64,000 nt of DNA from positions 19,010-83,009 of the forward strand of contig NZ_BMTO01000018.1 in NCBI RefSeq assembly GCF_014649715.1, read 5' to 3'. Origin of the DNA: Streptomyces lateritius (GTDB lineage: Bacteria > Actinomycetota > Actinomycetes > Streptomycetales > Streptomycetaceae). The notes beneath the pieces are model-generated. The model was not told the origin of the DNA. It was given only the letters and a program-made list of their open reading frames with translations, and did no database searches. Below, piece after piece: positions 1-8,463 of the stretch (position 1 is its first letter; each line of letters starts with the position of its first letter). A program made the translations under genes and the position numbers.

Positions 1-427
1 CGTACACCCGGCGGGCGTCGGCCGGCTCGTACTGCGTGTAGAGGTAGACCTCGCCGTCCTCCGGGTCGACGAAGCGGTGCATGCCCTCACCGGTCCGGCT
101 GTAGGCGCACTGCGCGTCCACCACCAGCACGTTCTCGTCGGCGAGACCGTCGAGCGCGATCCGCGAGCCGTCGAAGACGACGGCCGGGTCCAGCGCCCGC
201 CCGTTCAGCTCCACCGAGGTCACGGCGGGGGCCACGAGGTCCACGAAGGTCGCCGACCCCGTCCCGGTGCGCCGGAAGCGGATCGTCGTCACCGAGCGGA
301 AGGTCCGCGCCCCTTCGCCGGACTCGCCGACCGCCGACCGCAGATCGAGGGCCACCTCGTATCCGTCGACGGACAGCAGCTCGGCCCGCTCGCGGGCCTC
401 GTCGCGGGACAGGTTCTCACCGGGCAC
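1..427 (-). CDS. pepN: Aminopeptidase N, N-terminal fragment (runs off window)
   Basis: Reading leftward from a GTG at 427 the protein begins MPGENLSRDEARERAEL and runs about 142 residues to the window edge. This is the N-terminal beta-sheet domain of the M1 metallo-aminopeptidase family; the stretch YLYTQYEPADARRVY near the edge is the family signature that precedes the substrate-binding loop. The catalytic GAMEN and HEXXH motifs lie outside the window. A second GTG at 433 is in frame. It is a cytosolic zinc exopeptidase releasing N-terminal residues from peptides. It is divergent from the DsbA-like gene at 564, as in M. tuberculosis (Rv2467/Rv2466c, recalled). Confidence 0.9.
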   Translation of the reverse strand, partial: MPGENLSRDEARERAELLSVDGYEVALDLRSAVGESGEGARTFRSVTTIRFRRTGTGSATFVDLVAPAVTSVELNGRALDPAVVFDGSRIALDGLADENVLVVDAQCAYSRTGEGMHRFVDPEDGEVYLYTQYEPADARRVY

Positions 428-563
428 GGTCACTCCTTCGTGGCTCGTCAGAAACAGCACCGATCCTCCCATGTGGGCCTGACACGTGGCACTCGGGGAA
501 TGCCTTCGCCGACCGGTGGTGTTGGTTCCTTCGGTGCGTAGAGATCCGTCCCTGAGGAGTGAC

Positions 564-1199
564 ATGTCCGAGAGCAGGACCACCGCCGACTTCTGGTTCG
601 ACCCGCTGTGCCCCTGGGCCTGGATGACCTCCCGCTGGATGGTCGAGGTGGAGAAGGTGCGTCCGGTCGACGTGCGCTGGAAGGTGATGAGCCTGGCGGT
701 CCTGAACGAGGACAAGCTGGACGAGGTCCCGGCCGAGTACCGCGAGATGCTGGAGACGAAGGCCTGGGGCCCGGTCCGTGTGGTGGTCGCGGCCCAGCAG
801 CTGCACGGTGACGAGGTCGTCGGCAAGCTCTACACCGCGCTCGGCACCCGCTTCCACAACAACGGCGAGGGCCCGACGCGCGAGGCGATCTCCGCCGCCC
901 TGGCGGAGGTCGGCCTGCCGGCCGAACTGGCCGACTACGCCGAGAAGGACACGTACGACACCGAGCTGCGCGCCTCTCACGAGGAGGGCATCGGGAAGGT
1001 CGGCCAGGACGTCGGCACGCCGGTCATCTCCGTCCCGGGCGCGGACGGGGACCACGTCGCCTTCTTCGGCCCGGTGGTCACCCCGACCCCGCGCGGCGAG
1101 GCGGCGGCCCGGCTCTGGGACGGCACGCTGCTGGTGGCGTCGACGCCCGGCTTCTACGAGATCAAGCGCACGCGGACGGCGGCGCCGAGCTTCGAGTAG
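564..1199 (+). CDS. DsbA-family (Rv2466c-like) oxidoreductase with CPWA active site
   Basis: 211 residues, started at the ATG 564 behind GAGGAG (554-559). The protein is thioredoxin-fold DsbA type, with the active-site loop WFDPLCPWAW at residues 11-20 and a TP cis-proline motif (VGTPVISV) in the C-terminal half. It closely resembles the mycothiol-dependent reductase family typified by M. tuberculosis Rv2466c, whose motif is CPWC as I recall it. Here the second cysteine is Ala19, leaving only Cys16, so a dithiol mechanism is impossible and a monothiol, mycothiol-assisted mechanism is the likely alternative. The family is cytosolic and linked to oxidative stress and nitro-compound activation. 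A strong terminator follows at 1217. Confidence 0.85.
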   Translation: MSESRTTADFWFDPLCPWAWMTSRWMVEVEKVRPVDVRWKVMSLAVLNEDKLDEVPAEYREMLETKAWGPVRVVVAAQQLHGDEVVGKLYTALGTRFHNNGEGPTREAISAALAEVGLPAELADYAEKDTYDTELRASHEEGIGKVGQDVGTPVISVPGADGDHVAFFGPVVTPTPRGEAAARLWDGTLLVASTPGFYEIKRTRTAAPSFE

Positions 1200-1216
1200 C
1201 CCGCCCCGGCACCATG

Positions 1217-1255
1217 GAAGAACCCCCGTGATTCACGTCATCACGGGGGTTCTTC
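1217..1255. terminator. Bidirectional intrinsic terminator between DsbA-like gene and sodF
   Basis: A perfect 16-bp inverted repeat (1217-1232 with 1240-1255) around a 7-nt loop lies between two convergent genes. It can serve the DsbA-like gene (+) and sodF (-). Confidence 0.85.
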
Positions 1256-1330
1256 GTTCTTCCGCCCGCCCGGTGAAGGTTGAGAAGACGATCACGAGCA
1301 GGACGACCGAGGGGTACCGACGGAAAGGGA

Positions 1331-1975
1331 TCAGAGGGAGATCAGGGGGACGGACGCCTTGGCGGCCTGGTAGCGCTTGTTCACGTCCTGCCAGTTGACG
1401 ACCTGCCACATGGCGTCGATGAAGTCCACCTTCTGGTTCTTGTACTGCAGGTAGAAGGCGTGCTCCCAGGCGTCGAAGACCAGGACGGGGATCGACCCCT
1501 GGCCGACGTTGCCCTGGTGGTCGTAGACCTGCTCGACGATCAGCCGGCCGCTGATCGGCTCGTACGCGAGGACGCCCCAGCCGGAACCCTGGGTGGTCGC
1601 CGCGGCCTTCGTCAGCTGGGCCTTGAACTTGGCGAACGAGCCGAAGGACTCGGTGATCGCGTCGGCGAGGTCACCGACGCCGTCGGCCGCCAGCGGCTCG
1701 CCGCCGCCGCCGTCCTTCGGGCTGTCCATGTTGTTCCAGTAGATGGAGTGCAGGATGTGGCCGGAGAGGTGGAAGGCCAGGTTCTTCTCCAGGCCGTTGA
1801 TCGAGCCCCACTGCTCCTTGTCGCGCGCCTCTTCCAGCTGCTCCAGGGTGTCGTTCGCGCCCTTGACGTAGGCGGCGTGGTGCTTGTCGTGGTGCAGCTC
1901 GATGATCTGCGGATTGATCACCGGCTCCAGCGCCGCGTAGTCGTACGGCAGTTCCGGAAGGGTGTAGATCGCCAT
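1331..1975 (-). CDS. sodF: Fe/Mn-type superoxide dismutase (nickel-repressed SodF type)
   Basis: 214 residues from the ATG at 1975. It converts superoxide to oxygen and hydrogen peroxide in the cytosol. The metal ligands of the Fe/Mn family are visible: His in IELHHDKHH, His in HLSGHILHS, and Asp and His in VLVFDAWEHAFY. The sequence MAIYTLPELPYDYAALEP is the usual family N-terminus. Streptomycetes also own a nickel enzyme (SodN), and the Fe enzyme is turned off by the nickel regulator Nur when nickel is available. A Nur-type palindrome sits at 2004-2020, 29 bp before the start, which identifies this as the Nur-regulated copy (SCO2633-like, recalled). Confidence 0.95.
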   Translation of the reverse strand: MAIYTLPELPYDYAALEPVINPQIIELHHDKHHAAYVKGANDTLEQLEEARDKEQWGSINGLEKNLAFHLSGHILHSIYWNNMDSPKDGGGGEPLAADGVGDLADAITESFGSFAKFKAQLTKAAATTQGSGWGVLAYEPISGRLIVEQVYDHQGNVGQGSIPVLVFDAWEHAFYLQYKNQKVDFIDAMWQVVNWQDVNKRYQAAKASVPLISL

Positions 1976-2003
1976 GTGCCGAGCCTCTCGCTGCTGGTAC
2001 TTA

Positions 2004-2020
2004 TTGCAACCTATATGCAA
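2004..2020. promoter_or_regulatory. Nur box upstream of sodF
   Basis: TTGCAA-CCTAT-ATGCAA matches the published Nur consensus tTGCaa-N5-ttGCAA with one change. Nur is the nickel-sensing Fur-family repressor of Streptomyces. The position between the start codon and the upstream permease terminator fits promoter occlusion of sodF. Confidence 0.8.
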
Positions 2021-2088
2021 GTGCAGGCTAACAGCAGTAGTGCTTCGAAGTTGATCAGCCCTTGGGCCTAGGTCTCGCGTCGGAGAAC

Positions 2089-2126
2089 GCGAGAACCCCC
2101 GGACCGACAGGTCCGGGGGTTCTCGC
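2089..2126 (-). terminator. Terminator of the first amino-acid permease gene
   Basis: A 16-bp perfect inverted repeat (2089-2104 with 2111-2126) with a 6-nt loop lies just past the stop of the permease gene at 2158. It also insulates the sodF promoter. Confidence 0.85.
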
Positions 2127-2157
2127 GCGCGGAGGCGGGGGCGGGGTGGGAGCGGGG

Positions 2158-3576
2158 TCAGGCGTCCTGCGACGTCCGCCCGCGCACCTTCTGGAGGATG
2201 AAGCCGGTCACGGCCAGGACGACCGTGAGGCCGCCCGTCCAGTACAGCTGCACCCGGGTGCCCTCCTCGCGCGCCATCAGGAAGAAGATCGCCGTCATCC
2301 CGGCCAGCGCCACCCAGGTCAGGACCGGGTAGGCCCACATCTTCACGACCAGCTTCTCCGGCGCCTCGCGCTCCGTCCTGCGGCGCAGCAGCAGCTGGGA
2401 GACGGCGATGAAGAACCAGACGACGAGGATGATCGCGCCGATGGTGTTCAGGAGCCAGATGAAGATGTCCTCGGGGCGCCAGTAGCTGAGCAGCACACAG
2501 GCGAAGCCGAAGACCGAGGAGACCAGCACCGCCGGGCGCGGCACGCCGCCGAACGTCCGGCCCAGCGCCTTCGGGCCCTGGTCACGGGCGACCAGCGAGC
2601 AGGCCATCCGGGAGGCGCCGTAGATGTTGGCGTTCATGGCCGAGAGCAGGGCGACCAGCACGACCACGTTCATGATCTGGCCGGCGGCGGGGATGCCCAG
2701 GTGGTCCAGGGTGGCGACGTACGGGCCCTTCTCGACGACCGTCTTGTCGTCCCACGGGACGAGCGTGACGATGACCGCCATCGAGCCGACGTAGAAGAGC
2801 GCGATGCGCCACATCGCCGTACGGACCGCCTTGGCGACGCCCTGCACGGGGTGCTCGGACTCGGCCGCGGCGATCGTGACCGTCTCCAGCCCGCCGTACG
2901 CGAAGACGGAGGCGAGCAACCCCACGATCAGCCCCTCGGAGCCGTTGGGGAAGAACCCGCCGTCACCGGTGAGGTTGGCGGTGCCGGGGGAGTCGGTGCC
3001 GGGCAGGACACCCACGATGGCGAGCACGCCGATGCCGAGGAAGAGGACGATCGCGCCCACCTTGAGCGCGGCGAACCAGAACTCGAACTCGCCGAAGTTC
3101 TTCACCGCGGCCAGGTTGGTCCCGCAGAACACCACCATGAACAGGGCCACCCAGGCCCACTCCGGGGTGCCGGGGAACCAGCCGGTCATGATCTTGGCCG
3201 CGCCGATGCCCTCCAGGCCGACGGCCACGCAGAGCAGGAACCAGAAGGACCAGCCCGCCGTGAAGCCGGCCCACGGGCCGATGGCCCGCTCGGCGTGGAC
3301 GGAGAAGGAGCCGGAGGCCGGGTTCGCCGCCGACATCTCGCCGAGCATGCGCATCACCAGCATGACGAGCAGCCCGGAGATCGCGTACGCGACGACGATC
3401 GAGGGACCGGCGGCGGCGATGCCGGCTCCGGAGCCGACGAAGAGGCCGGCACCGATGACGCCACCGAGGGCGATCATGGAGAGATGGCGCTGCTTGAGGC
3501 CGTGCGAGAGGCCGTGCGAGGGATTCGCCCCGTCGTCCTTGCGGTCGACGGGCGTGGGCGCGGTGGTCCGGGACAT
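2158..3576 (-). CDS. Amino-acid permease, APC superfamily (AAT/GABA-proline type)
   Basis: 472 residues from the ATG at 3576, about 12 membrane segments. After a hydrophilic N-terminus, LKQRHLSMIALGGVIGAGL is the first-helix signature of the AAT family, followed by MRMLGEMSAANP and the FGEFEFWFAALKV motif in the central part. These proton-coupled importers take up proline, GABA, aromatic or basic amino acids; the substrate cannot be told from sequence. The next gene upstream (3692-5086) is a close paralog in the same direction, 115 bp away without an obvious terminator between, so co-transcription is possible. Confidence 0.85.
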   Translation of the reverse strand: MSRTTAPTPVDRKDDGANPSHGLSHGLKQRHLSMIALGGVIGAGLFVGSGAGIAAAGPSIVVAYAISGLLVMLVMRMLGEMSAANPASGSFSVHAERAIGPWAGFTAGWSFWFLLCVAVGLEGIGAAKIMTGWFPGTPEWAWVALFMVVFCGTNLAAVKNFGEFEFWFAALKVGAIVLFLGIGVLAIVGVLPGTDSPGTANLTGDGGFFPNGSEGLIVGLLASVFAYGGLETVTIAAAESEHPVQGVAKAVRTAMWRIALFYVGSMAVIVTLVPWDDKTVVEKGPYVATLDHLGIPAAGQIMNVVVLVALLSAMNANIYGASRMACSLVARDQGPKALGRTFGGVPRPAVLVSSVFGFACVLLSYWRPEDIFIWLLNTIGAIILVVWFFIAVSQLLLRRRTEREAPEKLVVKMWAYPVLTWVALAGMTAIFFLMAREEGTRVQLYWTGGLTVVLAVTGFILQKVRGRTSQDA

Positions 3577-3691
3577 GGGCCGCCCTGTTCATTGGCTCAG
3601 ACGGGGGAACGCGCCACAGTCTGGGCGGGAGCACCGCTTACAGGGAACAGATGTCCGCTATACGGGCACCAGGTTCACACAAGGTGAAGAA

Positions 3692-5086
3692 CTACCTCCG
3701 CTTCGTACGCGATTCTCGCACCCACGCCACGAGGAGGACCGCCCCCGTGGCCGCGCTCGACCACAACACCTGCGGCCGCGCCCCGTCGTCGGTCAGCATG
3801 AGGACCAGCACCGCTCCCATGGCCGCCAGCGCCGCCCACGTCAGCCAGGGGAAACCCCACATCCGGAGTGTCAGCGTCTCGGGCGCCTCCCGCTCGATCC
3901 GGCGGCGCAGCTTCAGCTGGGAGACCGCGATCAGTCCCCAGACGAAGAGCAGGACGGCGCCGACCGCGTTGAGCATGTAGAGGAAGACCGACTCCGGCCA
4001 CTTCAGATTGAGCAGCACCGACACGAAGCCGAAGGCCACCGAGGCGAGAACGGCCCGGCGCGGCACTCCGCCGGCCGAGACCCGTAGCAGTCCCTTCGGC
4101 GCCTCCCCGCGCTCGGCGAGCGAGAAGACCATCCGCGAGGAGCCGTACAGGTTCGCGTTGAGGGCCGACAGCAGCGCCACGAAGACGACGACGTTCATGA
4201 TCTGACCGGCCGACGGCACCCCGAGGGAGTCCAGGACGGCCACGTACGGGGACTGACCCGGCACCATCGAGGTCCAGGGCAGCAGGGTCACGATGACCAG
4301 CATCGAACCGACGTAGAAGAAGAGGATCCGCCAGACCGCGCTGCGCACCGCGCGAGCCACGTTGCGCGCCGGGTCGTCGGACTCGGCCGCCGCGATCGTC
4401 ACGACCTCCAGTCCGCCGAAGGCGAACACGACGGCGAGGACCCCGGAGATCACGCCCTCCCAGCCGGCCGGCAGGAAACCGCCCTGCCCGGTCAGGTTCG
4501 TCATCCCCACCGGGTCCGTGTCGGGGAGCCGGCCCACGATCGCCAGCGTCCCCAGGATCAGGAACAGCACGATCGCGCCGACCTTGAGCGCGGCGAACCA
4601 GAACTCGAACTCGCCGAAGTTCTTCACCGCCGCCAGGTTGGTGGCGGTGAACACGATCATGAAGATCAGGACCCATCCCCACTGCGGCACCCCCGGGACC
4701 CAGCCGTGCGCGATCCGCGCCGCGCCCGTCGCCTCCACCGCGAGAACGACGACCAGCAGGAACCAGTACAGCCAGCCCACCGAGAAGCCCGCCCAGCGGC
4801 CGAGCGCGCGCTCCGCGTGGACCGAGAACGCACCCGAGGCCGGCATCGCCGCCGACATCTCGCCGAGCATCCGCATGACCAGCATCGCGAGCGTGCCCGC
4901 GATCAGGTACGACAGGACGATGCCGGGGCCGGCGACCGCGATGCCCGCGCCCGAGCCGACGAAGAGTCCGGCGCCGATCACCCCGCCCAGGCCCAGCATC
5001 GTCAGATGACGCTGCTTCAGGCCATGGGAGAGCGGCTCCGGTTCGGGAGCGAGGGGAGCCGAGGGGGCGGGCGGCGCGTCGTGCAT
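3692..5086 (-). CDS. Amino-acid permease, APC superfamily (paralog 2)
   Basis: About 464 residues if started at the ATG 5086 (MHDAPPAP); the frame stays open to 5209 but that extension is not permease-like and has no well placed ribosome site. It shares with the 2158 gene the LSHGLKQRHLTMLGLGGVIGAGL start, the MRMLGEMSAAMP segment, the FGEFEFWFAALKVGAIVLFL block and 12 predicted helices. It probably imports a different amino acid. The GTCAGGAGG motif about 65 bp before the ATG lacks a nearby in-frame start. Tandem arrangement with paralog 1 suggests local duplication. Confidence 0.8.
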   Translation of the reverse strand: MHDAPPAPSAPLAPEPEPLSHGLKQRHLTMLGLGGVIGAGLFVGSGAGIAVAGPGIVLSYLIAGTLAMLVMRMLGEMSAAMPASGAFSVHAERALGRWAGFSVGWLYWFLLVVVLAVEATGAARIAHGWVPGVPQWGWVLIFMIVFTATNLAAVKNFGEFEFWFAALKVGAIVLFLILGTLAIVGRLPDTDPVGMTNLTGQGGFLPAGWEGVISGVLAVVFAFGGLEVVTIAAAESDDPARNVARAVRSAVWRILFFYVGSMLVIVTLLPWTSMVPGQSPYVAVLDSLGVPSAGQIMNVVVFVALLSALNANLYGSSRMVFSLAERGEAPKGLLRVSAGGVPRRAVLASVAFGFVSVLLNLKWPESVFLYMLNAVGAVLLFVWGLIAVSQLKLRRRIEREAPETLTLRMWGFPWLTWAALAAMGAVLVLMLTDDGARPQVLWSSAATGAVLLVAWVRESRTKRR

Positions 5087-5352
5087 GGGAAGGGCTCGTG
5101 CTCTCGCTGGATTCGCAAAGGGATTTATGGAGACCCCACAGTCTCTCCGGTGACCACCTCCTGACGCAAAAGGGACCTCCTGGCGACAGTGCCCAGTGAC
5201 GAGTGTCACGTGCTGAGAGGATTGGCGCCGGTTCTTTGTCCGATTCCGACGAAGTGTTCAACCCCCGCTTTGTGGGCGGCTGATGGTGATCGAGCGTTCA
5301 CTCCTGGACTACGGTCAACCTGTCCCTCGCCCGTCACCCCCGCGGAGTACCG

Positions 5353-5946
5353 ATGAGCATCGCTGCCGCCCCCGTCCGTTCCCTCCGCCCGGGAACGGTC
5401 CTCGCCGACCTGGTGCCCGCGAGCCGCGCCCGCGAGATCGCGCTCGTCGTCGGCGGCGCCGCGCTCACCGGTCTCGCCGCGCAGATCGCCGTCCCGGTCC
5501 CCGGCTCCCCGGTCCCCGTCTCCGGCCAGACCTTCGCGGCCCTGCTCGTCGGCACGGCGCTCGGCGCCCGCCGCGGCTTCCTCGCCCTCGCCCTCTACAC
5601 CCTCGCCGGCGTGGCGGGCGTGCCCTGGTTCGCCCAGGCCACCTCGGGCTACGCGATGCCCTCCTTCGGCTACATCCTCGGCATGCTGCTCGCCGCCACC
5701 GTCGTCGGCGCCCTCGCGCGCCGCGGAGCCGACCGCACCCTGCTCCGCACCGCGGGCTCGATGGCGCTCGGCTCCCTGATCATCTACGCGGTGGGCGTGC
5801 CGTACCTCGCCCTCGCCACCGGCATGTCGCTGCCCCAGGCCGTCGCGGCCGGCCTGACCCCGTTCCTGATCGGCGACGCGCTCAAGGCCGCGCTCGCGAT
5901 GGGCGTGCTGCCGACCGCGTGGAAGCTCCTCGGCCGGAAGGGCTGA
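5353..5946 (+). CDS. bioY: Biotin transporter substrate-binding subunit
   Basis: 197 residues, about six membrane helices, starting at ATG 5353 behind GGAG. The sequence follows the BioY S-component of energy-coupling-factor transporters: AQIAVPVPGSPVPVSGQTF near residue 40 and the biotin-binding region around GYILGM. It captures biotin at the membrane and needs an ECF ATPase module encoded elsewhere, or works alone at low rate. It is transcribed opposite to the flanking permeases. I looked for a biotin repressor operator in the 266-bp region upstream and saw none I could defend. Termination is at the hairpin 5983-6031. Confidence 0.9.
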   Translation: MSIAAAPVRSLRPGTVLADLVPASRAREIALVVGGAALTGLAAQIAVPVPGSPVPVSGQTFAALLVGTALGARRGFLALALYTLAGVAGVPWFAQATSGYAMPSFGYILGMLLAATVVGALARRGADRTLLRTAGSMALGSLIIYAVGVPYLALATGMSLPQAVAAGLTPFLIGDALKAALAMGVLPTAWKLLGRKG

Positions 5947-5958
5947 GCCGGGTCGTTC

Positions 5959-6039
5959 GACAGCGATGTCGTAGTTCCTGCGAAAGAGGTTCGCCGGGTC
6001 GTAAGCCGCCTTGACCCGGGCGAGCCTCTTTCCGTGTCT
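5959..6039 (-). pseudogene. C-terminal remnant of a berberine-bridge (FAD-linked) oxidase
   Basis: Read on the minus strand, 6039 to 5959 encodes HGKRLARVKAAYDPAN followed by LFRRNYDIAV, which matches the conserved C-terminal tail of BBE-domain FAD oxidoreductases (consensus RL..VK..YDP.NLFR.N.NI). No start, FAD domain or proper stop accompanies it: the frame runs on into the antisense of bioY. A further minus-strand piece in another frame (about 6060-6110, GVNFPFGDGG) may be the preceding segment, implying a frameshift. This is a decayed gene end. Confidence 0.55.
5983..6031. terminator. Terminator-like hairpin after bioY, embedded in the BBE remnant
   Basis: Arms 5983-6000 and 6013-6031 pair nearly perfectly (one bulge, one G-T) around a 12-nt loop, placed 37 bp after the bioY stop. 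The same bases encode the KRLARV and DPANLF parts of the oxidase remnant. Confidence 0.6.
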
Positions 6040-6338
6040 CGGGGGTGTCCAGCCCTTCCGTACGCCCGCCGTCGCCGAACGGGAAGTTCACACCCGGCCC
6101 GTCACCCAGGGCCGTGGAGCCGCGCGACCGGCACGAGTTCGACCTCTCGCTTGGCGATTCCTCGCCGTACCCGCAGTCGCCGGGGCGGAAGACGTGCTGA
6201 GCGGCGACAGACATGGAGACGGACACGGAGAAGCTCTCCGTTCCCGAGGTGGTCGGTGTACGGAGAGCTTCCCGCCCGTACCCGACAGGTTCCGTCAGGT
6301 ACGGATCAGACGCGGATCACTGGTCGATCAGTGGTTGA
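6032..6338. other. Intergenic region with a second hairpin
   Basis: No credible gene. It holds a 12-bp inverted repeat (6230-6241 with 6260-6271, 18-nt loop) and a GATCA/TGATC-rich palindromic patch at about 6318-6346 next to the stop of the third permease, possibly its weak terminator. Confidence 0.4.
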
Positions 6339-7784
6339 TCACTGCGTGATCTCGTCGCGCGTGGCCTTCGCGAACCGCTCCTTGACCAGGGCGATCACCA
6401 GCACCAGCGCCGCCACGAGCAGGGACAGCACGACCTGCTCCCGGGCGCTGCCGCCGTCGTAGATCATGTAGCCGAGGACGAAGACGATCATCGCGATGGT
6501 CGCCCAGGTCAGGTAGGGGAAGAGCCACATCCGCACGATCAGCTTCTCGGGCGTCTCGCGGAGGATGATGCCGCGCATCCGCAGCTGGGTCACACAGATG
6601 ACCAGCCAGACGAAGAGCGCGACCGCGCCCGAGGAGTTGAGCAGGAAGGCGAAGACGGTGTCGGGCCACTTGTAGTTGAAGAAGACCGCGACGAAGCCGA
6701 AGACGACCGAGCCGAGGATCGCGGCCGTCGGCACACCGCGCGCGTTCGTGCGGGCGAACGCCTTGGGGGCGTCACCGCGCCGGCCGAGCGAGAAGGCCAT
6801 GCGGGAGGCGGTGTAGAGGCCCGAGTTCAGGCAGGAGAGCACCGCGGTCAGCACGATGACGTTCATGACCTGGCCGGCGTGCGGGATGCCGATCGAGTCG
6901 AGCGCGGCGACGTACGAGCCCTTCTCGACGATCGACTTGTCGTTCCACGGCAGCAGCGTGAGGACGACGAAGATCGAGCCGAGGTAGAAGACGCCGATCC
7001 GCCAGATCACGCTGTTGGTGGCCTTGGTGACGGCCTTCTGCGGGTCCTCCGACTCGCCGGCGGCGAGGGTGACGATCTCGCTGCCCATGAAGGAGAAGAC
7101 GACCATCAGCACGCCCGTGAGGATCGCGCCGGCGCCCATCGGGAGGAAGCCCCCGGCGTCGGTGAGGTGCGCGAAGCCCGCGCCCGGGTTGTCCGAGCCC
7201 GGCAGCACGCCGAAGACGGCGAGGAGGCCGACGACGACGAAGGCGGCGATGGCGACGACCTTGATCCCGGCGAACCAGAACTCGAACTCTCCGTACGAGG
7301 AGACGGAGGCGAGGTTGGTCGCGGTCAGCACCACCATCACGATGAGCGCCCAGGCCCACTGCGGCACGGCCGGTATCCAGGACTCCAGGATCACCGCGCC
7401 GGCGGTCGCCTCGACGGCGAGCACGACGACCCAGAAGAACCAGTACAGCCACCCGATGGTGAAACCGGCCCAGCGGCCCAGGGCCTGGTCCGCGTAGGCG
7501 GAGAAGGAGCCGGACGACGGCCGGGCGGCCGCCATCTCGCCGAGCATCCGCATCACGAACACGACCATCGTGCCGACGAGCGCGTACGAGAGAAGGATGG
7601 CGGGGCCGGCGGCGGCGATGCCGGAGCCGGAGCCGACGAACAGGCCGGCGCCGATGACACCACCGATGGCGATCATCGAGAGGTGGCGGTTCTTGAGACC
7701 GGCCTTGAGTCCGTCGGAGGGCTGGGATTCACCGGGGTTTCCGGTGGCACCGCCTTCCTTCGCAAGGGTCGGCTGCGTGGTCAT
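6339..7784 (-). CDS. Amino-acid permease, APC superfamily (paralog 3)
   Basis: 481 residues from ATG 7784, preceded on the minus strand by AAGGAAG at good distance; the longer open frame to 7832 lacks a site. It carries the same AAT-family signatures as the other two permeases (LKNRHLSMIAIGGVIGAGLF, MRMLGEMAAARP, YGEFEFWFAGIKV) and about 12 helices, but diverges in the loop after helix 6 (FSFMGSEIVTLAAGESEDPQ), so substrate may differ. It is a separate transcription unit, with bioY lying between it and the tandem pair. Confidence 0.85.
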   Translation of the reverse strand: MTTQPTLAKEGGATGNPGESQPSDGLKAGLKNRHLSMIAIGGVIGAGLFVGSGSGIAAAGPAILLSYALVGTMVVFVMRMLGEMAAARPSSGSFSAYADQALGRWAGFTIGWLYWFFWVVVLAVEATAGAVILESWIPAVPQWAWALIVMVVLTATNLASVSSYGEFEFWFAGIKVVAIAAFVVVGLLAVFGVLPGSDNPGAGFAHLTDAGGFLPMGAGAILTGVLMVVFSFMGSEIVTLAAGESEDPQKAVTKATNSVIWRIGVFYLGSIFVVLTLLPWNDKSIVEKGSYVAALDSIGIPHAGQVMNVIVLTAVLSCLNSGLYTASRMAFSLGRRGDAPKAFARTNARGVPTAAILGSVVFGFVAVFFNYKWPDTVFAFLLNSSGAVALFVWLVICVTQLRMRGIILRETPEKLIVRMWLFPYLTWATIAMIVFVLGYMIYDGGSAREQVVLSLLVAALVLVIALVKERFAKATRDEITQ

Positions 7785-7968
7785 GAACGCTTCCTTACGT
7801 CTGGGGGGCGCTCGGGTCGCGAGCCCGAGCATTCAACACCGGGTGCCCGGTTGATCGGAAGACCTGATTCCGGATCGTTGCGTATGGGCGAAAGGCCCCC
7901 ACTGATACGGACGAAGGTCCCGACCCCGCTGACCGATACCCCGCGCCGGTCGTGCCACACTCGGAACC

Positions 7969-8463
7969 ATGCGCGTGTACCTCGGCTCCGACCATGCCGG
8001 CTTCGAACTCAAGAACCACCTCGTCGAGTGGCTGAAGGCCCATGGCCACGAGCCCGTCGACTGCGGTCCCCACATCTACGACGCCCTGGACGACTACCCG
8101 CCGTTCTGCCTGCGCGCCGCGGAGAAGACGGCCGCGGACCCCGACAGCCTGGGCATCGTCATCGGCGGCTCCGGCAACGGCGAGCAGATCGCCGCGAACA
8201 AGGTGAAGGGGGTGCGCGCGGCCCTCGCCTGGAGCGAGCAGACCGCCGCCCTCGGCCGCGAGCACAACAACGCCAACGTCGTCTCCATCGGCGGCCGGAT
8301 GCACACGCGGGAGGAGGCGACGAAGTTCGTCGAGATCTTCCTCAGCACCCCGTACTCCGGTGACGAGCGTCACACCCGCCGGATCGACATGCTCTCGGCG
8401 TACGAGACGACCGGCGAGCTCCCCGCGGTCCCGGCCCACCACCCGCAGGAGCCGACCGCCTGA
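7969..8463 (+). CDS. rpiB: Ribose-5-phosphate isomerase B
   Basis: 164 residues. It interconverts ribulose- and ribose-5-phosphate in the pentose phosphate pathway. The RpiB/LacAB family signatures are present: MRVYLGSDHAGFELK at the start, the IVIGGSGNGEQIAANKVKG loop, and the EHNNANVVSIGGR motif. A -10-like CACACT ends 7 nt before the ATG, so the mRNA is probably leaderless. The stop codon TGA overlaps the next ATG by one base (TGATG at 8461), giving translational coupling to the DNA glycosylase; the same pair occurs in mycobacteria. Confidence 0.95.
   Translation: MRVYLGSDHAGFELKNHLVEWLKAHGHEPVDCGPHIYDALDDYPPFCLRAAEKTAADPDSLGIVIGGSGNGEQIAANKVKGVRAALAWSEQTAALGREHNNANVVSIGGRMHTREEATKFVEIFLSTPYSGDERHTRRIDMLSAYETTGELPAVPAHHPQEPTA

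Noticed and set aside
5087..5352. Biotin repressor operator or riboswitch before bioY
   Set aside because: Only isolated GTTCA words; no palindrome with the spacing expected for a BioQ or BirA site.
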